Below are positions 1 through 13,251 of a stretch of DNA of 64,000 nucleotides, piece by piece (the first letter of the stretch is position 1; each line of letters starts with the position of its first letter). A program made the translations under genes and the position numbers. The stretch comes from Astrothelium macrocarpum (Eukaryota; Ascomycota; Dothideomycetes; Trypetheliales; Trypetheliaceae), in contig JAGEMR010000103.1 in NCBI GenBank assembly GCA_021030915.1, forward strand, positions 42,236-106,235. Reading direction: 5' to 3'. The notes under the pieces were generated by a model. The model had not been told where the DNA came from, searched no databases, and worked only from the letters and a program-made list of their open reading frames with translations.

Positions 1-2509
1 GTATTTTAAAATTTTTTCTCGTGACAACTGATTTTAATCCAGGGCTAGCTTAGGCCAGACAATAAAAAAGATTGGATAAAATATTATCATAATGGACACA
101 TCATGTACACTAGTTACTTTGTAGTTAGTGTATTAAACGCCCAACGCGCCCATCGATCTCCTCACTATTACCTATGGAAAAAGAAAAGAAAGGAAAAGAA
201 AAATGTTTCTCAGATCTACCGCACCAATTGTCCGGAGCCAAAGCTCCTTTCTAGCTATCCAAGTCTGCTACGCTTTCTGCACCGCTCTTGACGAGAATGG
301 TAGAGAAAGCCAACAAAGTTTACAAGAGTCAGTATTGCCGTGGAGATTGTAACAGAAGACGCACTCGTTAGACCATGTCACTATTTGGCTAGCATCTTGA
401 AATGGTCTTAAACAGACTAAAGTAGCAATGACATGTCTTTTCTCTCCGTCATGTCATTCCTCAATTAGTTTCCATGTTTGAAGTAGACTTTGAGAACTTA
501 GGTGTTACCGTCTTCGCATCAACGTATAAAGCTATTATCCAGCATCCTCCGATTTTTGTCCCGCTTGGTGTGCTAAACGGTAATGTAATTGCTTAAACGC
601 AAGCGAACTTTCACATTAACTCGTCAAATTCCGCTCACATTTTGATTAGTGGCCTGACGGCTGTGATGGTGCCAACGTCTGTCAATTGAGTTGCTACATG
701 CTCCATCGCCTAGGTATTCATTTTCATTGCCGAGATGGCACAGGCCAGGATACTTTGGATCAACAGATTTTCTTGATAGGTTCAATACCATAATCTTGGC
801 ATGCTTTATCCAGACTCTGCGCTGTTCGCTTCCTGTAGAGGGCCCGTGCAACAATAGAGTATGTAAGCATCCCTTGGGCTGCTGAACACCATCAAGTTAA
901 GATCCCCCACAATCTCGGAGTAAGCAGTGATGCTGTTTCAAGAACCTATGAAGTTCCATCAAACCCTGTGATACAAAGGTTTAGGGACTTCATTCGTTCG
1001 ATCAACGCAAAGGTGGAAATGTGACTACGCCAAATACAAGCTCGTAAATGGATGTCAACTCACCCAGGCAAATCCTACAGTGAAGCAGCCGAATCTGGAT
1101 GCATTCCCTGTGTATACCACATATTGCCATTTGCATTCTTCTTGTGCTTTGTTGACATCTCAATCGGTTCAAGGTCCAATTTGTGTCAGGAGAACCCAAA
1201 CCATTTAGAATCGAAAGTGTCTGCCCTGTTCAATATAGTCTCACCTATTCCCGTGTGCTGCTTAGAAAGAATGCTCTTCCATATCCGTAAGTATCTTCTT
1301 CAGTCGTTCGCTGGATGACAACTTCCTCTTGCAAGTCCTCATCCCTATCTGGAAAGTAAACGGATGGGAGTAGAATAGCGCAAGCAGTTGACAGAGTCTG
1401 GAATAGCCTTGATATTTGGTTGAGATTTCATTCCTGGCATTTCTAGGTATTTAGTTTTCACGGTTTATCCCAAGTCGCACGTCTGGAGAGGTACGAAACA
1501 TGACGGTACAAAGCTTGAAACGAAGCGGAAAAACTTCAACTGAAGCGAGACGGCATGGACTGCATTGTTTAGCTCTAACAAATAATGTGAAGAGAATACC
1601 ACGAAGCTTTGTGGAGAAAAAGGAGAGATCATAGGATTTTTGTTAAGCCCGAATAAATCGAGCCAGAAGTAACAAATAGTCTCGTAGGGTTAGCAAAGAT
1701 GATATTTGCAAACTCAAGTCGTTTTGTTCGCGGATTGAGGCGTTATCGTTAACGCGCTAGATGGGCCTTGTCCCAGCAGCCATGATGTTTTCTGTTGGGC
1801 TTTCATGTCTAGTACTCTAGGGATTGAACACCAAAGAGTTCGAGTATCCTCCTCTTTTGTGCGAATGCAAGATTTGTCGCACTTGCTAATTTGAGAGGGA
1901 GGTTCAATATATTTTCGGTAGGTAAAAAGCTGTCGGGATGGCGCGTGTTCGAAAATATTTAGGTTTCTCTACGCAAAGACACACACATATTTCGTTCTCT
2001 TCAAAGTCGAAAATGAAATTAGTGACGCATGTTCGTGGAGATAAGGTTCCTAAATAGCTGTTCTCAAAAGGTAAATGTAGGATGGAGCCGAGAAGGGTGG
2101 CAATGACTATGAGTAAAGTAATGGGCACCCGATGCTGAGCCATTCTAGCACATGAAAAGAATTCCTTGGAGTCTCAACCAAAAGCTCTTGCGACATGAAC
2201 ATACTTGGAGTATCTGATATATGGCACTGAGAATAATCGGGTGCAAAGCGAGACATTCCTTAGGTACCTTACCCAAGTAGGTAGACAAGGTAGCATCACG
2301 GACCATCGTGTAACGGCCATCACTTCACATTTGTGCATCTCCCTCAGTATTCCAGTCCACGTACCTCGTATCATCAAGCAATCTTCTTCCTGGGTCGAAA
2401 AAGTCTTCGAGTCCCAGTTCTCCGCCGTCTTCCAACATCCCCGTCGGTAGGCCTCCGCGTTAGGGATCCTGCAGTACTCTCCTTGCTTGGCTCCGCGTCA
2501 CCCATCGTC
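1..2509. other. gene-poor flank
   Basis: No convincing gene was found. All open frames are under about 110 codons, most lack an ATG start, and none resembles a known family. The distal part (about 2170-2509) probably holds the promoter and 5' leader of the cyclase-associated protein gene that starts at 2510. Confidence 0.5.
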
Positions 2510-4479
2510 ATGGGGTCTATCGGGATGAATAATCTCACGACCCTGATTAAAAGGTCAGTCCTTGTTAGCAGCTTCATGACCTTGTTCTACAGTGCTGTCA
2601 ACGTCTCGTCTTGGTTGCCTTCGCTTACAATCCTACTACATTTGTACAATGCAAGTCTCCAATGATTCTGTGCTGACAAGGCTTGTTTCTAGGCTCGAAG
2701 CTGCCACTTCACGTCTTGAGGACATTGCTTCATCTGCTACTTCTTTCGAGGCACCTCCTTCTACTTCATCTACGAATGGGTCTTTCTCGGCTCCGTCAAC
2801 CGCAAAACCCCCCAGTTCAAGCCCTCAAAATCTCACCCCAACACCTTCAAAACCAACCTCAGCTCTACCTGTTATCGAAGATTTCGACTCCTTGGTCAAT
2901 AGTGACGTGAAGCCATTTTTAAATCTAAGCCAAGAATTGGGAGGTGCCATCGCTGAACAGGTATGCTGTCATATATGGCAGGCATCCTACTTTATCTCTA
3001 CAGTCAAAGTCTCACGCCAGCATGGAATTAGGCATCTTCCGTATCCCGTGCTTTCACGGCTCAACGTCGAGTCCTGGTCATTAGCACTCAAGCCAAAAAG
3101 CCCGAAGTCAGCTCATCTTTGTACATGGAGATACTCAAAGAGCTTCAACAAGAAATGCAAAAAGTTACAGAAGCAAGACAAGCAAGCAGAGACCCTAAGC
3201 TTAAGGACCATACGTCAATGGTTGCAGATGGCATTGGGGCACTCTCTTGGGTGGCAATTGATCCCAAACCTGCGGACTTTGTCGCCGAAGTATTGGGCGG
3301 AGCACAATTCTATGGTAATCGAGTGCTCAAAGAATACAAAGAAAAGTTCGACACCTACAGGTATTTCATCGCTCATTGGCTTACTTGAATAGGGATCAAA
3401 CACAGGTTCATTGGGTGCAAGCCTACTATAAGATTTGGAAATCTCTAATCAGCTACATCAAAACCCATTATGGAATGGGTTTAACTTGGAACAAAGACGG
3501 AATCGATCCCGCTCAGGCTCTTGAAAAGAGCAAACCCGAACCAATCGTCAACGGCACAGCAGGTCCCACAGCAAACGGCGCTGGCGCTCCCCCTCCCCCA
3601 CCTCCACCTCCACCCCTACCTACTTTCGATAATCCTCCTCCACCCCCACAGCCAAGTACTTCAAAATCTGCCACACAGGATATGGGTGCTGTTTTTGATC
3701 AGTTAAATCGGGGTGAAGATGTAACTAAAGGCCTCAGAAAGGTCGAAAAGAACGAAATGACGCACAAGAATCCATCACTCAGAGCAAATGCGCCCGTCCC
3801 GGTCCGCAGTGACAGCTCCAGTTCTACGGGACGAAAATCTCCAAATCCCCCCAAGAAGCCAAAACCAGAAGCTATGCGACAAAAGAAACCACCAAAGAAG
3901 GAGCTGGATGGCAATAAATGGATAATAGTATTTTGGCCCGTCTCCCCATTCCATGTTTCAATCTAATGTTCCTGGTCAGGAAAACTTTGAGAACGAGCAA
4001 CAGCCTATCGAAATTGAAGCGCAGATTCAGCATTCAATCTTGATTACGAAATGCAAAAACACCACATTACGTATCAAGGGTAAATTCAATGCCGTATCCA
4101 TAGACAACTCCCCTGGGTTGTCTATCATTGTCGATTCAGTGGTGTCTTCTGTGGACGTTATTCGCTGCAACAAATTTGCTCTGCAAGTACGTTCTCAACT
4201 TGATTCGTGATCCAAGTCTTCTTCAATAGTCTGACGAAGCTTTAGGTACTTGGAAGTCTGCCAACGATTTTACTTGACCAGGTCGATGGAGCAACGGTCT
4301 ACCTTGGCTCCGAAAGTCTCAATACTGAGATCTTGACGTCCAAGTGTACCGCCGTCAACATCAATGTTCCGCCTCAAGCAAGCGAGGACGACTATCGGGA
4401 ATGTCCGTTACCGGAGCAGATACGCAGTTACATTCAAGACGGCAAGATACACAGCGAAATTGTCGAGCACGCCGGCTGA
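2510..4479 (+). CDS. SRV2: adenylyl cyclase-associated protein (CAP/Srv2)
   Basis: Cyclase-associated protein binds G-actin, recycles cofilin-bound actin and in fungi links Ras to adenylyl cyclase. Six exons are proposed: 2510-2553, 2693-2960, 3032-3345, 3393-3927, 3980-4186 and 4246-4479, giving 533 residues, the usual family length. The N-terminus has the conserved helix NLTTLIKRLEAATSRLEDIA, split by the first intron. The helical folded domain includes AFTAQRRVLVIST and HVEWVQ-like HWVQAYY. A proline-rich linker with poly-Pro runs (about 3590-3660) precedes a WH2-like basic segment. The C-terminal beta-helix CARP domain starts at ELDGNKW and contains NSPGLSIIVDSVV. Start choice: the ATG at 2510 gives MGSIGMNNLTT; the ATG at 2525 is also possible. 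The third intron uses a weak GTTCGA donor, chosen because it restores the conserved KEKDQTQVHWVQ stretch. Confidence 0.95.
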
Positions 4480-6451
4480 GAGTTACACTATCAGGAGACT
4501 TTAACAGCGGCAACAGGATTGGCTTGTATTTTGATCAATGCATAACTTTGGAGTAGAAAAGACTTTGAGGACTAACCATCGAATTTGGCAATTCCAAAGA
4601 GGCTTCTTTACCTGATTGTTCTCTGTACCATATTGGTTGTAATAAAGGATATCATGTCCAGTCCAACTCCAGCCGCACCTTGTGTTCTCCCCCATCATAG
4701 GTGTCTTTCAAAGATTTTCGCAGTATCCCAACCCGTCTCCTCGTATCCAATACACTCGAATCCAAAGCCTCTTATCACTTTGCTCCTATCTACCCGTACC
4801 TGTGCAGTACCAAACCGCTCGAGGCCCCAATTGTTATTCTGCCCTGAATTCTCAATCTCTGTGATCATCTCGTCATGTTTCGGCCAATCACTACGCTATC
4901 CACCGCTACATACGTGTTCTTAATCCAAAATGCCGGCAACGGCTTACTCTACGCAGTCCTGCAAAGGCAATATACCGCTGTCTCCGCCTTGTCAGCTTTT
5001 TGTACAGCCAAGACTTGCACACGTCCACATCTCGCACATCGGCACCGGCAGATAATTCGTCCAAAGACGATGGAATTGCTTGGCTGAAACGAATCCGGTA
5101 GATTGCCTGCAAAGACTCGTTGAAATCATCTATGAAAGGGGAAGAGACAAGCGGCGGCACATTCATCTGCGTTGGATTTATCAATATCATTGTAAATGAT
5201 ATATGACCCTATGCTCCCTCAAAAGGTCTCGCTAATTACGTTCACTGGCAACCTTACTCGCGTGATGAATGTGCACCCCTTCAGCAGTGTTGCCATAGGT
5301 AGAAACTCGCGTAATACAAGAGTTCCAATCCTTTTCGGTGTAGGCACAAGGATCATCTTTTGGTTAAACAAATGCAGCAGTAGAGTATGTGAGGAGCACG
5401 GAGGCCAGAGATAATAAAAGCTTTGGTCGCACATACCGCAGGGTAGAGTTTAACATGGACTTTGTACCAAGCCACGCAGCATGGATGGCGGAATCATGAT
5501 CAATAAAGTTGTATGGATGATGGGATAAAAACCTCAACACCGCTTACTTCTACTATCCCGCTTCCACATAAAAACGTCTTCGAGCCTTTCACTTAACTGG
5601 GACGATCCAGTGGTTCCTGAACGGAAAAACTCCAACCAGACGATTATTTTACTACCCAAAAGAGCATTATACAAGCCTTCAAGAATTAAGCAGGTTACGT
5701 ATAACCATTGACTCTGGTGATCATGACAAGTTGATTGTCAAATTGTGTAAGAACATTTGCTGGAACATCAAGTCTGAGCACTAAAGTGCAACAAGAGTAG
5801 TTGAGCATGTTCTATTTATTTGAGAATACGATACGGCCTATCAGATCAACTACCCCAATAGAGCCATACCTGAAGAAGACCTGAATAATAGGTGCTTCAA
5901 CTGTAACGAGTCAACCCGGTCTCTTCAGAGATGCTAGAGTATCAGCCTATTCTGATGTCAAAGGGTTCTCGTATAGAAGATGTTCGGATCATCTTGCTTT
6001 TTGGCTTCAGTAACAAGATTGCGGTATTTGCTTTTCTCATCACTTTATCAGTCTCTCTGGATTTCTCTTTTTCCTAGACGAAATGAGTATACTTCTCGAG
6101 GAAAGGAAAAAGGAATGGCCCCGGAGGATGTAGGCATAAAAACCTTCAATGCAATGGTGCCAAAAGTCCACGATCTGATTAGAGTCCGCAAATGAATGCA
6201 TAAACTACCCGTGCAAAATCTTCTTTCGAAACAATCAAGGGACTTCAGAACTGCAACGGCGTATGGATTAGATTATCTTTTAGGTCGATGAGTTAGATGT
6301 AATAAATCTACAAGATTACCAATATATTTCAGAGATCTACACACGCTGTCGAAGGTTGGACACTCCTGACGAATTGCAAATTCGCACGTCTACTTGTCAA
6401 CTCCATCTACCATTCATCCATTGCGAGTGCTACATTTTAAGCCAAAGACAA
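4480..6451. other. intergenic region, no supported gene
   Basis: This stretch holds the 3' flanks of the CAP and malate dehydrogenase genes, which converge here. The only frame of any interest is a minus-strand ATG frame of about 85 codons ending near 4906 (it starts MNVPPLVSSPF), with no recognisable family. Nothing else is visible. Confidence 0.4.
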
Positions 6452-7695
6452 TCATGGGTTTTCTTTTGCAAATTTGACACCCTTTTCAATATTCTTCGCC
6501 AGATCCTGCAAGCATACATCCAAGAGCTGTTCCTCATGAGCTGTGATTTTGCCAACTGGATGAATCTTCTCAACACCATTCGGACCCAGTTCGACATTGC
6601 TGGCAAAGTATTCACATCCACGATCCTTGTAGAGCGGACTGTCAACAAAGGTTGGTTCAACGACACCCTTCTGACCTTGAGCGGCCTTGAGTAGACTTTC
6701 CGCAAATCGAGCACCAGCCATGGCCATGGACAGCGTGGCAGATCCTGCACCACCCTTGGCCTGGACAACTTCATCTCCACCAAACTGTACGCGCCTGATG
6801 TAGTCGTCAAGTGTTGATCCTTCAAGTGTATAACCAGACTGAGAAAGAAGAGGAACGATAGTGGCACCAGAGTGACCACCGACGACGGTGATGTTTTCAT
6901 TGGCAGGGTCGGTAGACTTTAATTGGGAAATGAATCGGCTAGCGCGGACGACGTCAAGTGTAGTGACACCAAATAGTCTCTTGGGATTGTAGACATTTTT
7001 CGACTTGAACACTTCAGCGGTGATGGGAACTGTGGAATTAACGGGGTTTGAGATGACCAAGATGTTGGCGTTGGGAGCGGAATCAGCTGCTGCTTTGGCG
7101 AGGTCGCGGACGATTGAGGCATTGGTGTTGAAGAGATCTAAAGTCCTTCAGCATTGTCAATGATCAAGTGTGGCATTGCACCTACCATCACGAGTCATGC
7201 CGGGTTTTCGTGGAACGCCGGCAGGAATGAGGACGATTTCCGAACCAGTCAGGCACTCCTTTAGACCGGACGGGGTGGGGTCATAGCCTTTGACCTGCGA
7301 TGAATGAGTGGAGAGCAAAAAGCGGCTGATACGAAACAACTCACTGTACTCTTGGTGTTGATATGACTGACATCGGCAGCAACACCTGTCGGGTCATAAA
7401 TTAGAGTCTCGGCTGTGCAGTAATGAGAGGGAATGGTAATTGAAAGCATACCAGGGCCACCCTTGATATCGTAGAGGGCAAGATCGCTGACTCTGGGATT
7501 GAGTTTGAGAAGCAATGAAAGAGGTTGACCGATCCCTCCTGCAGCACCGAGCACAGCAACCTTGGAGGCCTAGAAGCTCAAGTTAGAGTCGTCGCGAGTG
7601 GTGGGCAGCTCGAAAGCCATCTGGAGAACTACCTGTCTGGCTGAAGCAGAGAAAGCTCTTCTTTGGACAACGCCGTAGATGTGACGCGACAACAT
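6452..7695 (-). CDS. MDH1: malate dehydrogenase, mitochondrial
   Basis: NAD-dependent malate dehydrogenase interconverts malate and oxaloacetate in the TCA cycle. Five exons are proposed on the minus strand (7695-7633, 7569-7452, 7385-7345, 7294-7186, 7137-6452), coding 338 residues. Residues 1-21 ([20 protein letters not shown]) form an Arg/Ser-rich amphipathic presequence typical of mitochondrial import. The NAD-binding loop is [19 protein letters not shown]. The active-site loop reads [16 protein letters not shown], followed by the NPVNSTVP segment, and the catalytic His lies in [16 protein letters not shown]. The C-terminal helix ([20 protein letters not shown]) is complete. The presence of a presequence separates it from the cytosolic isozyme. 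All key residues are present, and the gene appears functional. Confidence 0.97.
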
Positions 7696-9623
7696 CTTTA
7701 GGGTCAGATGAAGGAATTGGGTTGGGAAAAGATACAAAGACGGACTGTAATGGGAATTTCAAGGTTTGAAGAGCTTCTACTGCTCTTAGGCGGGCAGGAA
7801 AAGTTGCGGAGTAGAGTTACGATGAGGTACCAGGGTACCAGTAGCAAAGGCCAACATTTTGACCACCTCAACCAACTTTACTCATCTTCAATGACAACGC
7901 CTGTCGCAAAGTACCATCTTGGAATCTTGTCCCCGCTCCATTTCAGGAAGACTGCCAAAGCTGTCTACACATTCTAGTCGGGTCAAGAAAAATGACTGTT
8001 CCTTTCGACTCTTCGACGATGGTATTTTCCACCGGCATTCAGCCGTGGGTGTCTATGCCTTGGGCGCTGTCATGATTGAAATCAAGACCAAAACGTGCAA
8101 ATGTTTGTCCCTCTTATGCTTTCCACACGGCATTTCGAGATGTTCAACTCCGTCACTTTTATATGTGACATCGTAATTTCCACCAAGAATTCCTACATTG
8201 GTGGGATTGCATTGAATTAGGTACGGCCAATCATAAGCATCCAAATTGGGCATGATCCGGCTATATGGCCAAAGAACAAAAGAATAATCTGACTGGAATT
8301 AAAATTATGAAATCTCGCACCTTCATAGGCTCAGACACAGTATCAAAAACGTAGTTGATCAATACATGCTCGAAAAAGGCCTTGTACATGTTGGGCACCA
8401 AATTGGAGAGTTAGGCATCCACCGCTATACCAATCGCAATCGGTCATGTTGCAGATGTGGTCCTTGTTGAGCTTAGCAAGGCAACTGTGACGAGCCATTC
8501 GTCTCAATCCGTATACATAAATTCCTGACCTTATGCATAAAAGTGTGGGCGGGTAAAGGAGGGCCTGAAGAGTAGGCGTCTTTAATGCTGCCAGACATGT
8601 GGCCTGCAATCGTCAAGTCGACCGAGGTAAGAAAAAAAAATAATAACAAATGGGTCATGGACAAAGGAGTAAATGTCGCACAGTTGTTGGAACAGACGTT
8701 AAAAGGAGAATAGCACAATTGACCGCGTGCCTGCAATCTCTGTGTTCTTTTTCTTTTTCTTCTCTTTTTAAGGCGCTCTGTATTCAATTGCATCAGACTC
8801 TCGATTAAGAATTGTTTGCTTAGATAGATCCATCAGAAGGGGGCAACTTCTCCAGTGACCACCCCAGCTGCATAGCTTTGGACAGCAATGTCGATCCCGA
8901 TGGCGGTGAAAGGACTTCAGCGTCGTTTCAGAGATGCCAGTAAAAGAGCAAAGGTGAGTTGGACTGTTCCTACGCGTGGTCTCCGCAGCCGCCCACCAAG
9001 CGCCGCCGCTTTGAGTTTGGCGGGGGAACGAATCAACAAGACCAGCTTTGTGGCCTTTCACACCCACTCTTTTATTCGTATCAAATCCTGGATCCCATTG
9101 ATTACGGCAGTTACCAATCTCAGTGCGCAGTGTATTGGATAGGTGCTGCCATTGTGCCATCTTTCGTCAGGCTCAAGCCAGGTCCAGCCTCCAGACATAC
9201 TACCTGAACACAAATCCAACTCCGCCTGCTCTCCTTCCTGCGGACGCCCGCAGTCGTAACCACTAGGATAGCTTTAGAACGTTGAGCACGTTGAGTCTAC
9301 TGTCAGAGCGACGCTAGAAACAGATTATCCTGGCTTGTGATGGAGACAGCAAGATGAGACCCAAAATTCCTGTGAGCGCCATCAACTCCTCCCCCGTTCT
9401 TTACATCCGCAGAATAGTTATACTTGCCCGCAGCATGATTACTGACCTCGCATTCGGTGCTTTTAGACCAATTCAGTGTTCTCCTTGTTCGCCTAAGTCG
9501 ATCACTTTACAAGACCAACTTCTACACCTGCCTCCGTGCTAGTCACCAGACTAGAGCATCCGGCGTCACACAATCTACGACGGAAGATCTCGTTACACCT
9601 ACGACTGCGATAGATACGATACC
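7696..9623. other. divergent intergenic region between MDH and transportin genes
   Basis: Head-to-head spacer with the promoters and 5' leaders of both neighbours. A pyrimidine-rich run at about 8745-8770 is the only local structure seen. Short plus-strand frames at 8889-9207 are open in two frames, but their products resemble nothing known, and I do not call them genes. Confidence 0.4.
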
Positions 9624-12616
9624 ATGGAGTGGCAACCTCAGCAAGGTCCTTTGGGCCAGCTTACACAATGTCTAAAAGATTCGCTCAGCGGTCATGACAT
9701 CAGCGCTCAGAAGAATGCGGAAGAGGTCAGTCTCCTCTCTTGACAAAATCTCAACAGACCAGTCGCAACGTCAATCTTTGAAAGTATGGCTAATCATCTG
9801 GCCTGTGAAGATGCTAAAGCAAGCCAAAACATCCCCCGATATTAACAATTACCTGACCTTCCTCTTCACATGTCGAGACCCGCCTACAGGACTTCCGATG
9901 GATGCCAATGCATACCATGCAGCAAGAAGTGGAGCAGCCATCATGCTAAAAAATAATGTCAAAACGTCATACAAAACCATACCAGATCAGAGCAAATTAT
10001 ATATACGGTCCAGGATCCTGCTTGGCCTCCAGGATCCAAATTCACAGATACGGAACTATGCAGGTAACGTGATAACTGAGGTTGTACGGCATGGCGGGAT
10101 CATGGGTTGGCCACATATTCTTTCCGAGCTCTCCTCATTGATTGGCAACGAAAGCGCGGCTGTTTCGCCAGAGACCCAAGAGGGCGCATCTGGTGCACTG
10201 CTCAAAATCTGCGAAGACAACAGACGCGCCTTGGACAAAGCATATGCTGGCCAGCGGCCTCTCGACTTTATTATTCCCAAATTATTGGAATTCATGACGA
10301 GCCTCCTTGCCAAAGTTCGAGCCAACTCTCTTGCCAGCATCAACATCTTTATACCCGAGAAATCTGCTGCATTACTCTCGAACCTTGACCAACTACTTCA
10401 ACGCCTGTTTCAATTGGCGAGCGATCCCAGTGACGAAGTCCGAAAACATGTTTGCAGGTCCTTTATCCATATTGCAGACATTGCTCCCGAGAAGATTGCA
10501 CCTCACATGAATGGACTGGTCGATTATGTGATTGCTCAACAACGATCCGGTGATGATCCTGAGCTTGCACTTGATGCTGCGGAATTTTGGCTTTGTATCG
10601 GCGAAGACAAAAAACTGCGAGATGGCTTGAAGCCATACTTGTCCAAAGTTGTACCTGTGCTGTTAGAAAGCATGATTTATTGCGAAGAAGATGTATTCCG
10701 CTTGGAAGGAGAGGCGGAGGATGCCGAAGAGGAGGACCGCGAGCAGGATATCAAGCCTCACTTTGCTCCGTCAAAAGGTGCACGCGTGCCAGGGGGTTCC
10801 AATGGCGAGAGTTCAGGGCCAGCCATCAACGGTGAAGCCAAGGCAGCAACATTCGGTTATGCTTTCGATGAGGAAGACGATGTTGAAGAAGGCGAGTTGG
10901 CAGACGATGACGACGAAGAGGGAGGAGATCCAGAAGAGCAGTGGAATCTACGCAAATGCTCTGCGGCTGCGTTGGATGTCCTAGCCTCTGTGTTCCACGA
11001 GCCGGTATTTGAGGTCACTCTGCCGTATCTCAAAGAAAATCTCAACCATTCTGAATGGCCCAACCGGGAAGCTGCAGTGCTCGCACTCGGTGCGATTGCC
11101 GATGGCTGCATGGAAGTCGTCTTTCCTCACCTACCTGATCTTACTCATTTCCTCATTTCGCTCCTCAACGATAAGCAACCAGTGGTAAGACAAATCACCT
11201 GCTGGTCATTGGGGCGATATTCGCAATGGGCCTCACGACTGGACAAGGCTGGCCGCCAGCAATACTTTGAGCCCATTATGGACGGCATATTGAAGCGCAT
11301 GCTCGACGAGAACAAGCGAGTACAAGAAGCTGCTGCGTCAGCATTTGCCAGCCTAGAGGAAAAAGCGCAACAACAGCTTGTGGAATATTGCGACGTCATT
11401 GTGCAGCAATTCGTTCAGTGTTTTGGCAAATACAAGGACAGGAACATGTTTATACTTTACGACTGTGTTCAGACGCTCGCCGAGCACGTGGGACCTACGT
11501 TGGCAAAACCTGAGCTCGTCAACATGCTCATGCCGGCGCTCATCGGAAGATGGCAGAAAGTGTCTGATCAATCAAGAGAGATGTTCCCACTACTGGAATG
11601 CCTCTCGTACATAGCTACAGCACTCGGAGACCACTTTGCACCCTTTGCCAAACCCATCTTCACTCGCTGCATCAGCATCATTACCCAAAACCTCCAAGAC
11701 AGTGAGATGGCAACGCGTCATCCCGGCATGGATGAGCCAGACAAGGACTTCTTGGTCACGTCGTTAGACCTCTTATCTGCCATCATTCAAGCTCTCGAGG
11801 AAAGGAAATCGGCCGAACTCGTGGCTTCGTCTCAGCCAAACATGTTCGAGCTTTTGATATTCTGCATGGAAGATTCCAACAATGATGTACGGCAGTCAGC
11901 ATACGCGCTCCTCGGTGACTGTGCAATTTACGTCTTCTCGCAGCTTCAGCCTGGGCTCAGCAACATTCTCGAGACTCTTGTTTCCCAATTAGATCTGCAG
12001 CACGTACAAGATGATGCAGAAGAAACGGGCTACTCAGTCATTAACAATGCCTGTTGGTCATGCGGAGAGATTGCGATGCGCCAGCGTGTCGAAATGGCGC
12101 CATTTGTGGATGCATTACTCCAAAAGCTTGTAGTCATCCTTTTCAACGATCGAATTCCAGAATCTCTGAATGAGAACGCAGCATTGGCACTGGGTCGTCT
12201 TGGTATCGGCTGTGCACCTCAGTTGGCGCCACATCTCGCGACGTTTGCACCACCGTTCCTCAAATCAATGAGAAAGATTGACTGGACGGACGAAAAGGGC
12301 CATGCGCTCAAGGGGTTCGTGGAGATTGTTCTAAACAACCCCCAAGCCATGGAGTCTTGCTTACTCGAATTTTTCAATGAGCTGGCGAGTGCTCCGAGAC
12401 TCTTCCTTGGTAGTATGGGTTCACAAGACGGAGGATTCTTAGAGACTTTCCGCAAGGTACGATAAATTGTCAAAATGTTCAAGAAGAGAAAGGAGGCTAA
12501 TGCATAGGCACAAGGTCTTGATACAATACCAAAATCTTATACCCGACTTCAACGCGTTCGTCGATAGATTGCCACCAGACAAAGCGGCGTACCTTCACGC
12601 CACATATGGAGTCTGA
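9624..12616 (+). CDS. KAP104: transportin / karyopherin beta-2 (Kap104)
   Basis: Nuclear import receptor that carries PY-NLS cargoes such as hnRNP-like mRNA-binding proteins through the nuclear pore under RanGTP control. Three exons (9624-9725, 9811-12456, 12515-12616) give 949 residues. The start MEWQPQQGPLGQL matches the MEWQP opening of transportins. HEAT repeats run along the whole protein. The long acidic loop of HEAT 8 (roughly residues 330-415: LEGEAEDAEEED, DREQDIKPHF, then a run of Asp/Glu) precedes the diagnostic segment WNLRKCSAAALDVLA. The conserved NNACWSCGEIA lies near the C-terminal third. The last small exon supplies the terminal helices ending HATYGV. The final acceptor is an AAG at 12514, chosen because it keeps the frame into the conserved FRKVLIQYQNLIPDF. 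The gene looks intact. Confidence 0.96.
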
Positions 12617-13251
12617 TCTAACACTGTATCTTCTTTCGATTCAATGGCGAGTGATGAATATTTTGCTATATTTCTAAGCTAATAGATGTCAAACTGCTCG
12701 AGCGTTCTGTTGATTCGTAGATAGCGCATTAGTATAGCATAGCATAGCATACCTCTCGTGTCGCTTCACCGTGGCTATTGCATGGGACAACAGACCACGC
12801 GCACCTCTTTTCTTTTTCTTAATGGACTTCTAGTGGTCCCCAACATTGCAGGCGTCAAAGTTTGCTGGTGGTGAGGCGAGGCTTTCGTGGTCCTGTCCCG
12901 AGCGTTTCGTCAATGTGGTCCAATCAATCTCATGATGTTTGCCAAAATGGGGTGTGATGCTGACGAAGGGCGTTCAATTCTGCGTACAAAGTTTCGCGCG
13001 TAAGAGGTGGAAAGATGGTATGGATGACGGGTTTTGGGTACTGACATTGACGATGAGATGAAACAATGGTACGGGGGAGGCTAGATATGAATGGCTATCG
13101 TATGCAAGAATGCATAGCAAGAGTCTTCAAATTGATCAAAATTAGTCTCGCTCTCGATTGCGAGCTCCATCATAGAACCATGACTTTCTTCCCTAGTGAC
13201 GCCACGCTGAACGACGAAAATACTTATCAAAATTCACTTTGCGACTTTGCA
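12617..13251. other. convergent 3' intergenic region
   Basis: The 3' flanks of the transportin and BSP-family genes meet here. A short ATAGC tandem run lies near 12734-12752. No gene was seen. Confidence 0.4.
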
